Source: Drosophila pseudoobscura (lineage: Eukaryota > Arthropoda > Insecta > Diptera > Drosophilidae). Taken from it: a stretch of 64,000 nt of DNA. Positions within the stretch are counted from its first letter, which is position 1. Every line of letters begins with the position of its first letter. This document shows positions 9,601-23,000 of this stretch, in pieces. The notes beneath the pieces are model-generated. The model saw only the letters and a list, made by a program, of their open reading frames with translations. It was not told the origin of the DNA and made no database searches. The DNA lies in assembly GCF_009870125.1 (NCBI RefSeq), contig NC_046683.1, positions 14,889,001 to 14,953,000 on the forward strand. The letters are read 5' to 3'. Position numbers and translations under genes: made by a program.

Positions 9601-11339
9601 ACCTGCCCTGAAAGAATTTCCGTACCTTAGAGCCCTTAGAGTCACGCTGGAAAGTATGGCAAAAATTCGATAATGTTCATTCGGTGGGATGTTCAGCTAC
9701 TTTTGAGCTTAGCTCGCTTAAGCCTCTGGCGCTCTTAGCCAGTTCAAGTGATCAACTGGGGGCCGGACTCTAATGACTCCAGCTTGGCCTAATCACTCCG
9801 CTTCACAGAACTTTATCGGAAGTGGTGGGGCATCGGATGTGGGGCGTGGTCTGCGTGTGCTGCTTGGGCAATGTCCAGCCGCAAGCAGAGCTAAAGAGAG
9901 CGAGAGAGAGAGGGGGAGAGACTGCCGTCTTACCGCATCACATAGCCCTGCCAATTTATTTAATATGCCGTACGTGAGCTTCCGCCGTTTCGTTTATGGG
10001 GCTCTGCCACTCCACCGACTCAGATTCTTCCTCTCTGGCTGCCGCCCACAATGCTCTGGCCTCTGGCCTCTGGCCTTGTCTCTGCCGCTGTTGGAGGCTG
10101 TGTGTGTGTGTGCGTGTGTATGTATGTTTTTGCACTTTCTCGCATTTCATTTCATTTCACTTTACTGGACGTTTTCAAATTTTTCACTTGAGCGAGCTTT
10201 AGCAGGCGGTTTCACATCTTTAACGATGTGAAACAGAACTCAAATAAAGCGCACAGAAATTGCAGGAGCTGTTGTAGGCGGAACAGCAAGAAGAGAGTGG
10301 AGCTGGCCGGCCATTTGTAATAAGTAAAGCCCTCAGTGAGAGAGAGAGAGAGAGACAGAGAGACGTGGAGGTGGAGGTGGAGCAGCCAATATGTGAGTGT
10401 GGGGTCCTCCTCACTGACCGAAGGCTTCTGACATTTTTTGGCACAAAAACAGCATGTAACGGATATTGTTCGGCTCTCCAGTGCCAAAGAAAACGTTTAT
10501 GCGAAGAGTATACCCCGCATAGGGGCTAAGAAAAGGTTAAAAAACGAAAGCTTTTGATAGGGGAATACAGACAAATTTTCGAAAACTGATAGTCTGATTT
10601 GAAAACAATATGTAATATCTAATTATTATATTTGTATGATAATTTCTCCATTTTTCGAAGCATTTCAAATAGTTCTTGAAGACAAAACATTTTGTAAATT
10701 GTCAAATACATATATATATATATACTATGTCCAATATATTTAAACTCCTATAAATTCCTATACTTAAACATACCAACAAAACTATTTAATGCATTTTTGG
10801 CTGTTATTTTAATATATATATGTAATGTATATCCCATATATGTAGTACTTACTTAAATATGTAGATGGGCAGTTGTTTGATTATTGCAGGAGTACCCATA
10901 ACAATTAAAAACCTTCCTTGTCGAGTCTCGAAAACACATGCATAGCTATAGGAAAATTCAAACAGCTGTTGGGGCTTGGTGTCCGCTTAGAGTTAAGCGT
11001 CCGTCAAGGACAGCGAGCCGGCGCATTATGTATATTATGTATGTTCCACCATTGTCTGTGCTTGTGTCTGCTAGTGCAAGTGGAAGCTCATCCGCAGTCC
11101 CTGCCCATTCGTCCTCATTGCCATCAGTCTTGATGCTCCACGCGAAGCCAAGCCAAGTCAAGCCAAGCCAAGTCAAGCCAAGCCCCGCCACCCCCCGGAA
11201 CACTGAGCCAACCCAAGCCCAAGCCCAAGCCCAAGCCCGACCTCGTCCCGGGTGCGATTCTTTGTGTTTGCGCATTCGAGTGACGTGATGCGGCTGCTGC
11301 GCCGTGTCCTTTATCCCCGTTTCTGTCTCGTCTCCTTAC

Positions 11340-11720
11340 TGGGCTTACATCCGTTTTATACCCGTTACTTGCCGAATGCCAGGGTATATTGAATTCGTAG
11401 TGAGAAATCTAACCGTTTCTGAGCTAAAAATAATATATCTCTTCATATGTTTGTTGTATAAGTATTCTTGATGAATATAAGTACCAGAATCTTCGGAGTT
11501 TTTTAGATAAAGCTAACAATAATGTGTATCTGTTTCTGAGAAACTTTGGCTGATCATACTCTCGCGTATTGAGATACCTATCTATTGTATCGAAAGATAA
11601 AAACATACAGAACTTGTATTTAAGCATCTGCAAAGACTATCCAGAATTGATCATGTTGTCGTGTAATTAATCTCAGATTGCCATATGCTATTTAGCTGGG
11701 TATCGAGCTTAGGGTATCCT
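11340..11720. repeat. probable old interspersed repeat, AT-rich
   Basis: Starts with a TATACCCG...AGGGTATA pair around 11358-11388 and ends near GGGTATCG...AGGGTATCC at 11698-11716. Paired TATACCC/GGGTATA motifs of this kind are common in dispersed Drosophila repeats. No ORF or clear terminal inverted repeat, so the element class is not identified. Confidence 0.35.
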
Positions 11721-13056
11721 CTAGCCCCAATATAAACTATAGCGTTGTTCCTTGTTTTTCCTGTCGTCGTTGGCTATTTTTTCCATCCATTGCGGTACTC
11801 CAAAGTGAGTATTTCCATATTTATAGTTTTTGAAATGGCTCCTAACTAGCTTAGTCCTGGCAAAGGGTCCAATGCGGAACGGCGGATTGTGACTTGGTCT
11901 GGGGCTTGGAGTCCACTTGAAATTGAATATCCTCTGGTCACTTTTGCATAGAAATTGCTCGATTTTCGCCATGACTAACGTAAATGAGATGAAGTGGATA
12001 GTTTCTTGCCAAGTTATTCAGTTTTTGATCTTTCAAAGCCAAAAAGGTTTTGCATTCTTGCTTATATTACATTTTAAAGATGTTGAATGTGGAATATAAG
12101 AACCGACATCGATATGATAGGGCCAGAGATCGAAGCGAGAGGGTTTTATTTCTTTTCACGAAGGTTTCTACGGGAAGCTGTATTACTGCATATTCTAAAT
12201 ATATCTACATTTGCCGCTTAAACGAAATTGCTATGCACAGATATAATTTCCTAACGATTCAGTTCTTCTGATGAATGCCCCATATATGAACCTATTTATG
12301 GCTTCATGAGGAGTCGAGGAAAACAAAGCCATTTCGATTCGGTGGTGGGGGACGACTGACCATCATCGGACCATTTAGTTAGAGGCTTTCCTTTCGTCCC
12401 CCCAACATTTTTTTTATCTTTTTTGTAGTTCCTAACTACAAGAACGGGAATGTTTAGGTCTGCCCGATGACCTTCAGCAGTTTACTGACATTTATAAATT
12501 TTTATAAGGTTCAAGGGCTCACCTAACGCAGCATGACAAAATTTATAGCCCCAACGTGTTCATAACACACCCACACGCACACACCCACACACACACATAC
12601 TGGACAGCGCGCGACCCACACAATCAACGCACAAATGTATGCCGCGGGGGGCAGGGTAGAGGGAAAGCGGAATATTGATGGCAAAACTTCATGAAGCATA
12701 GCCAACTTTTTATTCGTCCATTTTTGTTTGTGCTTTGTTTTTTTTTTTGCAGTGCGTAAATGTCAGATAAGACGCACACAAGCACAGGCAGAGAAATGAG
12801 AAACGACGCACGGATACCCTATAACAGTGCCATTGAGGTTGCACCTGGCTCGGAATACGCATAACCATGACCCAGGTTATCCGAAAATGACCCCCCATTG
12901 GGGGCGGAGCACATTGTGGTCACAAGCTGTGGCACCAACTGTAACTCCCCTTCGTGTGGTGCCACACACATTGTGTTGTTGCTGGTGCGTGCAATTCTTA
13001 GCTTACGGCTGTCAGCTGACTAACCAAATCACACACACACACACAGCCCCATATGC

Positions 13057-13089
<33 letters not shown>

Positions 13090-16000
13090 AACTAAACGAA
13101 CCAAACAATTTGGTGGACTGCAAACGAATCGAAAGGACAGCGAAGGAAGACAAAACTAAGGCTGAGGCGGGCGAGCCGGAATAAAAAGGAAGCAGAGGCG
13201 CGGCGCGGCGCGCTTGTTGCCTATGCATGAGGCTCCTCCGTTGGAGGCGAAGTCCAGGGCAAACTCCGGGTTATCCGCCAAGGGGGAATGGAACTTGGAC
13301 CTGCTTCCGCGCCACTGTCGATTGCCAAATGAATTTTGTCAGGCAGCGAAGGTTGAAATTGGCTTTTGCCTTTTGGCGAACGTATTTTGAATTTTAATGC
13401 GGCATCACGAAAGCAGAAGAGAAGCCACCGCAAGATGAAGAAGCAGCAGGCAGCATCATCAGAAGAACCCTTTTTCGGTGTTGTGATGTCTAAAAAGCAA
13501 ACAAACAAACCCACAGACAGACGGAGAGACGCATAGGACTATTTTATTAGCAAAAGGAGCTTCCGACGATGTCGGTCAGGACTGGAGGAGGCCTCTCTTT
13601 GGGTTTTTTGTTTTGCTAAAAATCAACACATCCTCCGCCTGGAACACACACGCACTACAAAGCAACCGCAATAGGATTGGATTAACATTCCAACTGAATC
13701 CAAGGCAGGCTCGTACTTACATATATGCTTGTGGGCCGGGGGGAAAGCCGCTGCCGGATAGAAAGATAGAAATGAGAGCTGGAAGAGAGACCTAAGTGCC
13801 GCCTTAGTTGCGGTTGAACACTTGCTGGCAGTCAGGGGCGGGGGCGGGAGTAGTCGTTGAGGGGTGGTGATTTGAATATTTGATTTCATTTATTTCATTT
13901 ATTATGTACGAATGTCTGCCCCTCCCATTATGTGTGCGGGTGGCTGTGTTGAGTGTGTTTGCATCAATCACCCAATCATTCCATAGATTGTGTATCTTCA
14001 ATGTATCTTTATTAACTTCTGGACTGAATTTAATTGAATATCCTTTCGCTTTTGAAGTAAAAGTCATTATTTAATGTGCATTTTTCTCGAATCGTTTAAT
14101 AATTGCGTTTAATGCCAAGCTATTTCTAGTAATTTATCCCAATTATTTATTAAGACTGCTAGCCAATGGCTTCTTATGACGGATAATGTGTGAATATGTG
14201 ACTAATTTAAGGCTGGACAAAGATGGATAACTATTTTTGTAGATGGGTTATTTATCACCAATAAAAATCTAATGGAAAATGTATATTCATTAATGATCTT
14301 TGCCAAGTAGAACTGCACTTTAAAGAAAACAAGCCTTTCCAATGAGATTTTCTTGTGGCTGCCTTTAAAACCTTTAAAACCTCGCCATGGCTCCTTCTGG
14401 TTCTGTTTTTCCTTTCTCTTTTTCAGCCTTGAAAAAAAATGTTGATTTTTCCACTCCAGCTATCCTTCCTCCAACTGTTTTTGCCCTCGTCTCTGCAGAG
14501 CAAAGGTTTCTGCTTATGATTGAGGCTTAAGCGAAAGGCTGAAACAGAGAACAAAGAACAGAGATAGATAGATAGATAGATGGATGTACATATGTAGGTG
14601 TAGTAGAAGGATATATAGGACCAAAACCGCCGCCAATCGAGTAGCAAAAGTGTGGCAATTACAAGAGAGAAATTGTCAATTGATTGCCACTTAACACGTG
14701 CGCTCACTTCAAACCCAAATAGACAATGGAAGTGGAAAAGCAATGCAAAGAAAACGATGGAAAGGGGGGACAGGGTGCTGTCAGCTGTCAATTGCCGGAG
14801 AAAACGCTTTGGCAGACCATCTCGCCATGGCATGGCAAAGCATATTCAATCCGTTCGATTGCCCACCAAAAGTACAAAGCCGACACTTAAGAGCTGAGAA
14901 CTGCTGAGTGCCGAGAATTCGCATGATTTCACCTATGCAAAAGTCATTTGGCTTCAATCAGACGTGAAATTGTTTGGTGAATTGGTGAACGTACGAGTAT
15001 TAGCCGAATCATAATATATATCTTCATCAAATATTGACAGATTGCTCTGCCTGTCCCCCTATCCACATATCGTCGAAAATAAGTAGCAATCAATTGCATG
15101 CCATTAGGCCAGAACCGATATTTTCATCCCACCAATTCGGGTAGTAGTCCGTCCCCCTCCCCCTCCCGTCCCGTCCCGTCACGACCCTTCTCTTTCCCTT
15201 TCCCTTTTCACGTGATCGATGTGAACGGAAATGTCAATATTTATTTTCAGTTTTTCTTCTTATTTGCGATGCTATTTATTATTAACTGATTTATGTACAT
15301 GGCTTTTATTAAAGTTAATTTTGGTGTATAAATTGCTACGGATTCTCTGGCGTATCTGGAAGTTGACATTGCAGGGTGTCTAAAATTACACTAACTTGTA
15401 TTATTGTATTACTTGTATAGATCTCATCAAAAATATTTAATCATTCAACATATATGTTCCTTGGGATCCCCTCCTGCGATTTAGATACTATTTCGATATG
15501 TATTTAGTTTACTGCAGAATTTAGCATGTTCAATAGACACCCTGTACTTTACTGGCTAAGAACTGGCATAATTGGTGTGCAATTGACCAAAACCAAATGC
15601 TCGCTGAGACTGGCATTGAGAGGGTCAGAACCACTTTATGGGGCTGGGAGAAAAACGACAACAACAACATCAGCATTATCATTATCATCATTCAAGATTG
15701 AAACGCACAGATTGTTGAGGCTAGGGGCAAAAAGCGATTACGACTACGACCCCAGGAAGAAACAGTACAAAACAGACAGATAAATTAAGATGAAAAATAT
15801 AAAATACAAAAAATGAGCGCTGACTCGTTGAAAATTCGAAGACAATTAATTACAGTTACGCGCGAGGCGTGAAAATGGCCAAGAAGCAGAAGACAAGACG
15901 AGACGAGGCAGAACAACAACTGCGAAAAATAAGGCATAAATAAGCGTCAGCAAATTATAAATTAATTCAAACGCATTTAATGAAGAAAAACACCAGAGCA

Positions 16001-16429
16001 AACAGAAGCCAGAGCAGATCCAGAGCAGAGCTGGCCGGCGCCAGCGAGAAGGACACACCAAATGCAAATGCCGACCAAACTAAACAACGGACCCCGGGAC
16101 TCAGGACGGGCCCCAGCACCAGGGACTGAAGCCAACACAGAGCGCACAACTCAGTCAGACGTTTGAATTAAATAAATGAAATACATAAATAACCAGCCAG
16201 GCAGCCATGGCCGATTCCCCGACGACAGGATACCCGCTCCTTGGTCCGAGTATAAGATCAGGAGAAGCACATATGTACATATATATAAGAAATATATACC
16301 ATATAATATTACCGAATATTAGAATACCTTTAACATTATGGCTGCCACTTGGCTGTTACTTAGAAGTCTACTCATTCATTCGAAGTGCGGTCAGACCGTT
16401 ACCAACATCTGTACGAATTCCGCATACCC

Positions 16430-16455
16430 TCTGTACTCGACCAGTCCAAGGGTAT
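16430..16455. repeat. ATACCCT/AGGGTAT inverted pair
   Basis: ATACCCT near 16433 and AGGGTAT near 16449 can pair around a spacer of about 10 nt. Same motif class as at 11.35 and 18.9 kb. Confidence 0.35.
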
Positions 16456-18640
16456 AAGAACGGATGAGCTGTTGCTGTCGCAGTTGGAGCAGTCGCTGGA
16501 GCGTTGTAGGAGCCAACCGCAAGGAAGGCCAAACCCAAACCCAGCCCCAAAATAAACAGCAACAGCAGAGTGGAAACAGACGCCGAGAGTTGAGGGTGAG
16601 AGAGTTGGAACCGAGTGAATCGCTTATCCTACAGGGACTCGGTTCAATGTTACCCTGCAGAAATGCCACCACAGAGATGACCGCACCTGTATCTGTCCCT
16701 GTGTCTCCAGCTGATGTACAGCCGTTCAGCCGGGGGTCCAGGGCAGGAGAGCTGACCACACCTGCATCTCCATCCGTCTGATGTGCAGCCAGAGGCAGAC
16801 GACGTAAGCCCAAGGTCGATTGGCCCGTGGAGAGGAGGAGACGTATACGTAACGAGTAGGCACGAGTGGGCACGAGTGGGCACGAGTGGGCGGGCATGTG
16901 AATCAATGTGAATCAAACGGCCTTGGCCATGGCTAGGTGCTCGTAACTATAACTGAGTGCTATTATATTTATAACATTGTATTCGTCCTTAAATAGTCCC
17001 TAAATTATTAGATTTTAATTATCGGTCTAGTAACGAATTTCACTATAATTTTTCAATGTCCCTAGCCTGATATACCCTCAGTTTTTTGGCAGAGAACGTC
17101 TGTCTGGCAATACATAAAATAACCGAAAATATAAAAAGGAGGAAAAGAGGAGTCACAGAAACAGCAGAAACAGCGGAGGCAGGCAACAGCAAGTTGGAGG
17201 TAAAGCTACCCCAGCAATTAATCAGCGAAATTGCAGGCGGAATATAATAAGAAATGAGCCGAAAAAGTTCGCCAGAAAATGCGAAGACTTTAAAAAGCCA
17301 AACCACAGACAAGTGGAAATTTTCTTCTCTTATTCGCCGCCCACAAAACATACCAAAATGAGTACAAAATTTTGTATAATTAAATTTTGATAAATTTCTT
17401 GCCAAAGGAGGAAGCTCTTGGAAAATAGAATAAACGATCTTTTTGGTATAGATAGCTCTATGTAGGCTTCTCCTTAAGCAGAACACGTTAATTGTTCAGG
17501 GACATCCAGAGATTGAAGTCCAATTAGACCTGAAAAGATTGAAATGCAAATAATTGGATACATTTCAGTCGGGGCATGTCCTTGAGCCATGAACAAATGC
17601 CCACGGAAATGCCAAGGGCCAAAAACAATCGAATTGGAAGCGATAATGAAAACGCGGAAATTGTAACTGCATTTACATCGATATGCACTCGTATATCCTC
17701 GTATAGCATACAGATGCAGTGAAGGCAGTGAATGCTCCATTGGTTGGACACCTATCTATGCTTCCTGCCAGCCATCTTGGTCCGTCAAGGGGGATGTTCA
17801 ATCAAGATATTCGTGCCAGTTCGGATTCACTGTGCGGCCTTCACTGTAGCTGCATATTGGAGTGTATGTGGCTATAGTTCCTGCCTGATAACTGGGCACA
17901 GTCGTCTGACCGTAAATCGTTTTTGCCTGTCCCTGCCCTCAGACCCGTTCAGTTCCGCTGTGTCAGCCCCCCCCGCCCCCCACCGAAGGATTCAAACAAC
18001 CCGTGGATTTATGATACTCGTGCGAAATGCGAGAATCTCTTCCTATCGTCCAGTCCGGCGGGGGGGCATATTTGTCAGTTATAAAATGGCTGCGAAATGG
18101 CAGCTCTAACGCTCTTTACGGCTGTCAGACGTCGTTGTTTTGTTGTAACATTTCAACACATTTTTGACAATGTCAGCAACCGACGGACAGCGGCTAACGG
18201 ACAGTAGAAGAACGGACATTGGACATCGGCCATCGGACAAGGGGAGAGGATATACCCCAAGGGCTTTTAATGTGTGTGTGTGTGAGAGTTTCAACTTGAA
18301 CGCCTCTTGCGTTTGGGCATTTCCTTTCGACTCGTCGCACTCAACGGCTCCATCCGCCCGCTCAACCGATTTCCATTTACATTTTCCATTGCGAAATGGT
18401 TGAAAATATGTTGTTGACCCTCCACTCCGACCCTCCGCCCAGCAGTTAAAATTGTTAAATACTTTTGGCTTAATTGCAAAAACATCTGACAACTACGAGT
18501 ATGTCCAATCAATTGGCAATTGGCATTGACTTGTGGGATACTCTTTATGCTTTTTTCGAAAGACTATGGTGGAAGACGAAGAGGCAGTGAAGTACTTGTC
18601 TCTGGTCTGCGTCGCCCTAGCAGAGCTTTCACAGCTGACA

Positions 18641-18846
18641 GGAGGTTCAGAAGGTTCAGGAGGTTCAGGAGGTTCAGGAGGTTCAGGAGGTTCAGGAGGC
18701 TCAGGAGGTTCAGGAGGTTCAGGAGGTTCAGGAGGTTCAGGAGGTTCAGGAGGTTCAGGAGGTTCAGGAGGTTCAGGAGGTTCAGGAGGTTCAGGAGGTT
18801 AAGGAGGTTCAGGAGGTTCAGGAGTTTCAGGAGTTTCAGGAGGTTC
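18641..18846. repeat. 9-bp minisatellite, about 23 copies of GGTTCAGGA
   Basis: Near-perfect tandem array with unit GGTTCAGGA (or rotations). Because the unit is a multiple of three it is open in several frames on both strands, giving meaningless Arg-Phe, Gly-Ser and Leu-Asn repeat peptides. No promoter or flanking coding sequence supports translation. Confidence 0.95.
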
Positions 18847-18897
18847 TCAACACTTGCCACGTTCAGTCTTATTGATCTAAGAGTGATGCAGAAACAA

Positions 18898-18938
18898 ATA
18901 TACCCTTCGGTGGTCAAGCCACTGACCGAGGGTATACG
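18898..18938. repeat. imperfect inverted repeat with TATACCC ends
   Basis: TATACCCTTCGGTGGTCA on the left is mirrored by TGACCGAGGGTATA on the right, giving an imperfect hairpin of about 14 bp just beyond the 9-bp minisatellite. Same motif class as the 11.35-kb repeat. Confidence 0.5.
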
Positions 18939-19724
18939 GAAAGATGAAATTGAATAGAGGACATTAATCAAGTTTTTACTTGCCCTGAAATTGCTCTCTG
19001 CCAGCTGGCAGAGCCTGGAGTCCTGCTCTTCGATCCGTAAGGGAAACAAACTGTCAGCACGGAAACCCTTCCTCCACTCCTCCATGGAACGATGGCCGGC
19101 CCCTAGCCATCGGCCCAGTCAGGTGTAAAGCGGCAGCAGTCTGGACAAATGTTTGTGGCCAGGGCCATTAACTGTTGCCATTCTGCCATGCTTCCCTGCT
19201 ACCATGCCCTGTCCCTACCTGCCCCCCTGCAGATGCATCTGCCAGGGTCCTGCTTCTGGAAGAGCTCATCTGCAGGGCTGCATCGGCAAAAGTTTAATTA
19301 TAGCAAAATATTTGCGAAACCATCTCGGCGCGCGTCTCTGTTGCTGTCTTTGTCTCTGGGTATGAGGCTCTCTCTCTGGGCCACGCAAATCAATTAAGAC
19401 TGAGAAATGGCAGGCCGCAGGGGGATGTCAACAGGAATGAGAATTGCAGAAATATGACTCCAATCGAGTCTCGCATTGAATCGATTTCGGCTCAAATTGG
19501 ATGCCATATTTACGAGGGACACAAAGGAAACCCCACATATGGAATATCACTTAAGGATAACATTTCCTCGTTCCGAAAAGAGAAACGTACATCAACTCAA
19601 AAATGCAACGAGAATGCAAATCGATTCACGCCTGTGGACACATCTTCGGGGATCTGCCAAAAGGCTCCATTGGCCAGTCCAACCGACGGACATCGGAAAT
19701 CGGACATTCCCTTGCCCTATTTAA

Positions 19725-20045
19725 TGCCCTTTTCAAGTCCATTGTTTGCACAGAAGCCCTCGCAATTCTCAATGCACAAAGCACATTGCACGGCTGGGGA
19801 CCTGCTCCCTGACCCAGGCCTCTGGCTCTGGCTGTGGCTCTGGGACTGCACTTGGTCCCGGCCAAAGTAATTATTCGGCAGGGGACTGGCCAAAATTCCG
19901 GCATGGGCATGACACTCTGACCAGCTCCTCCTCCTCCTTCTCCTCCTCCAGGATATTGCCGCTGCACTCCCTCCTTGGGGACCTGCAGCTGACCTTGCGT
20001 CTGAGCCTTCCTCACACTGGGCTCCCTCCATTGTGGGTAAATGCT
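19725..20045 (-). pseudogene. frameshifted relative of the 3404-3925 gene
   Basis: The same order of landmarks as the intact gene can be read on the minus strand: YPQ (near 20039), a Gln-rich part, QYPGGG, GQSVMPMP and WPVP in one frame. After about 19880 the homology continues in another frame: NNYFGRDQ, Gln/Ser repeats, then CIENCEGFCANNG against CIENGEAFCAYNG of the intact protein. At DNA level the 38 bp around that motif are about 79% identical by eye. The frame change in mid-gene and lack of a matching N-terminus indicate a pseudogene. A much-diverged, still expressed gene with different splicing cannot be excluded. Confidence 0.6.
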
Positions 20046-20099
20046 TTCCCGACTCTCTTACTTTTCCACACATAATAGACACTATTGCTATCTGATTTG

Positions 20100-23000
20100 T
20101 TGTATAGCTGAAATGGAGAAAAAAACATAAATGAAAATCTCAGCTCTGTTGAAATTTAAAAGAAGATCACTTTGAAAGGTCCCAGTTCAGCAGAGATCCT
20201 AGTTCAGCAGCGAACGTTATTGCTTTGTGTGGAATATTCATAAGAATGCTCTTCTTAAAATGTATCATCAAACAGGAAACCGCTCCATAAGCCCTTCAGG
20301 AGGGGTTCTTCGTTGGCGGAACGGCAGCAAATTCTCGGATTTCACACCCACAAAACGGTGTAACATCGACTGTATGCACTTTTTCGAAAATCATTAAACA
20401 TTTTATAGGCTTTTACGTTTTTGTGCATGCATTGTGTAGCTCAGCATGGAAGACCACGTTGATATATTCGTGTTTATATGCAAATTACAGATGTACTCGT
20501 TCGAGCACAGTAATTCCTGTTCTCTGACCACTGGGCCAGATGAGAGTGGGCGTTGCGGGTGCGCTTCATTAGGCATCTGTTTGTTTGCCCCAGGCCCTGA
20601 GGCCAGGGCAGAAGACTAGGCCAGGACACGGACTGTTTACCTGTCCTGACACCATTGAGGGCTCTACTTTTGTTCGATTCTTGGCCAAATCGGGCATGCT
20701 ATCAGCTAGCATTTCTTGTTCTGTGAGAGTTCCGGCCTGGCCTATAAGCATCCAGCCAATAGTTCGAAATTAATAGAAATACGAGTATTTTCATCGTTTA
20801 TGGCAATATCTGTTCCTGCCATTTGTGGGGCATCTCATCTGCATCTCCTGCCCGCTGATGCCTGATGTCTTCTGTCTCTCCACCCTTACCCCCCGCTATG
20901 CTCTGATATCTGCACCCTTATCGCCTTCTCCCAGTTCTGCTACCACCGTCTATATCCCGTCTTGTCCTGGCCTGTCATCATGGCTGCCACTGTTGGAGCT
21001 CCCACTAATTTATGCGTATTCAAGTTTAAATTGCAAATGCGAATGCGCGCCACGTGTGTGTGTGTGTGTGTGTGGCAGGGTCCTGTGGGGACATGGGAGA
21101 CATTTTAGGCAGAAGAATGAGAAGGCATGAGCGAGCGCCGTGTCGCGTGGTCGCCGAACGTTGACGTTGACCAAATTGGGCATTTTGTTCCACGGTTAGT
21201 GTGGTGGCAGGGGGTGTGGTGGGTGCACCTCTGATGATGTGGCAGGATCTGCAATCACGCACACACCCCCGAAAACACCCAAGCACAGACACAGACACAG
21301 ACCGGCTGAAATGCATTTCATGTTTATTGTATTGAATTTCGCTGTCGTCACTGGCATATGGCATATGGCATACTCCACATGTATGCATGTCTATGCCTGT
21401 GTATGTATGGGGGCAGAAGTTACCCCTATTCCCAGACTGCCTCTCTCATCTGACCCCACTTTCTTCCCGCTTCTCCCTCCCGCACAATCGAAATGCAAAT
21501 GCACTGGACATGTCTCTGGATATCCCCACATGTTTTGTGCGTTTATGTTTTTCCACTACGAATATACCTCACAGTCGTGCAATGTGCGGGGTATGTTGCA
21601 TTCTTGACTTTCACTGGAATAAACATAATAAAAAGCGTGTTGTCTTTGAGAGCTTTGTCATCCATTAGGGACTAAGACTTTCATATTAAATATTGCATTA
21701 ATATAAAAATTATATATAATAAGGGGGGGTATCCAATAGTCGAAGTATTGGCCATATTCCTGCTGCTCCTGGTTTCGTTTTGTCCTGCTCTTGTGGGTTT
21801 TTTTCCTGCTTTTACTGCTCTCTTTGCCCTCGTCCTCTGTCCCGCCCTCCCACTTGTTCGACTGTAATTACATGGCCTAATTGTTGTTGTGGCTGTTGCC
21901 GTTGTCCTTGCTGTTGCTGTGGGTCGTGTCCATTACTAAGTGCTCTCTTTCATCCTGCATCGAAATGCGTTGAGTTAAGCACTCGGACTGCAATTATCCC
22001 GTCCTCCATTTTTCTGCTTGCTAGAATTTTAATTGCCGCCTAACGATTTGCACATCAATTTGCGTTGAATATTTCTTTTTGTAGGCCAATAAGTTGAAGT
22101 CAACATTTAAGTACTTCAATTACTAGAGATCATCCATCAACTGAGGGAAATATGAGTCGATCTACTGCCCTTTGGACGATACCTTCGGCGACGATTCTCG
22201 TAGATTATCGAAAAACCAAGGCTGAATATACATAAGAGATATGGCTATGGCTATGGCTAACTTTCACTGGGGGAATTTTCCCATTATTATTGTATGTAAG
22301 TGGGTGCACCTTGTTGGCCATGCTGCCCGCTTAAGCCATAAACATATTCTTTTTACTGGCTCAAAAATTGTTTTCTATCCCATCCATAATAAATAACAAA
22401 AACTGTCAAACTGCTGCCGTTCGCTGCTGTAAAATGTTAAACATGAAATACGAAACAAGCCCCAGGCCCCCAACAACAACAGCCCCATGGATGGCCTGAC
22501 ATATGAGTGCCGCTGTCAAACGTAGTCAGAGGCAGGAAGATTTATGTTCCGTCTAGTTTTCCATGGTAAACCATCCAAGTAAGTACGTGCCCCCAGTCTC
22601 GCATGTGCGCCGGATTACCAGCCATAAATGGATGCGCGGGCATACCAAATAATTGGATTGGTTCCGTTTTGCAGTTTCGCCGGGAAATCGCTAATGAAAA
22701 GTTTTGATCGATTTGCCCCCCCTCTTTCGATTGACCCAAAAGGTTGGCTCTTGGTTGTTGTGAAGAGCGTACGAGTATTCCCCCGAAATGAATTTCATTC
22801 GGTTTTCATTCGGACTTTTTGTTTTCACATTTTGTTGGTTTTTGTTCTTTGCGACTTGGCAAGTGGCAAGGCGACATATGGCGCTGCGTGATTGATGTGA
22901 TATTCTTTGACAGGCTTACACTCAAATCCTTTCCATTCCATGCCCCATCCCATCCCATCCCAACCTCTTTTCCTATCCTATCCCCTGCCCTCGCCGTTCG

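Larger units (their letters stand above)
9600..18640. other. non-coding, repeat-rich
   Basis: No coding gene recognised. It holds (GA)n runs at 10338-10355 and 13064-13086, CCAAG/CAAGCC repeats at about 11145-11240, (AC)n near 13030-13044, (GATA)n near 14562-14582, a CCCGT-type run near 15151-15185, a GGCACGAGTG repeat at 16855-16890 and scattered TATACCC/AGGGTATA motifs. All ORFs here are short and of low complexity. Confidence 0.6.

Noticed and set aside
18520..19085. Long repetitive ORFs (Arg-Phe, Gly-Ser, Leu-Asn repeats)
   Set aside because: Produced by a 9-bp minisatellite that is open in several frames on both strands.
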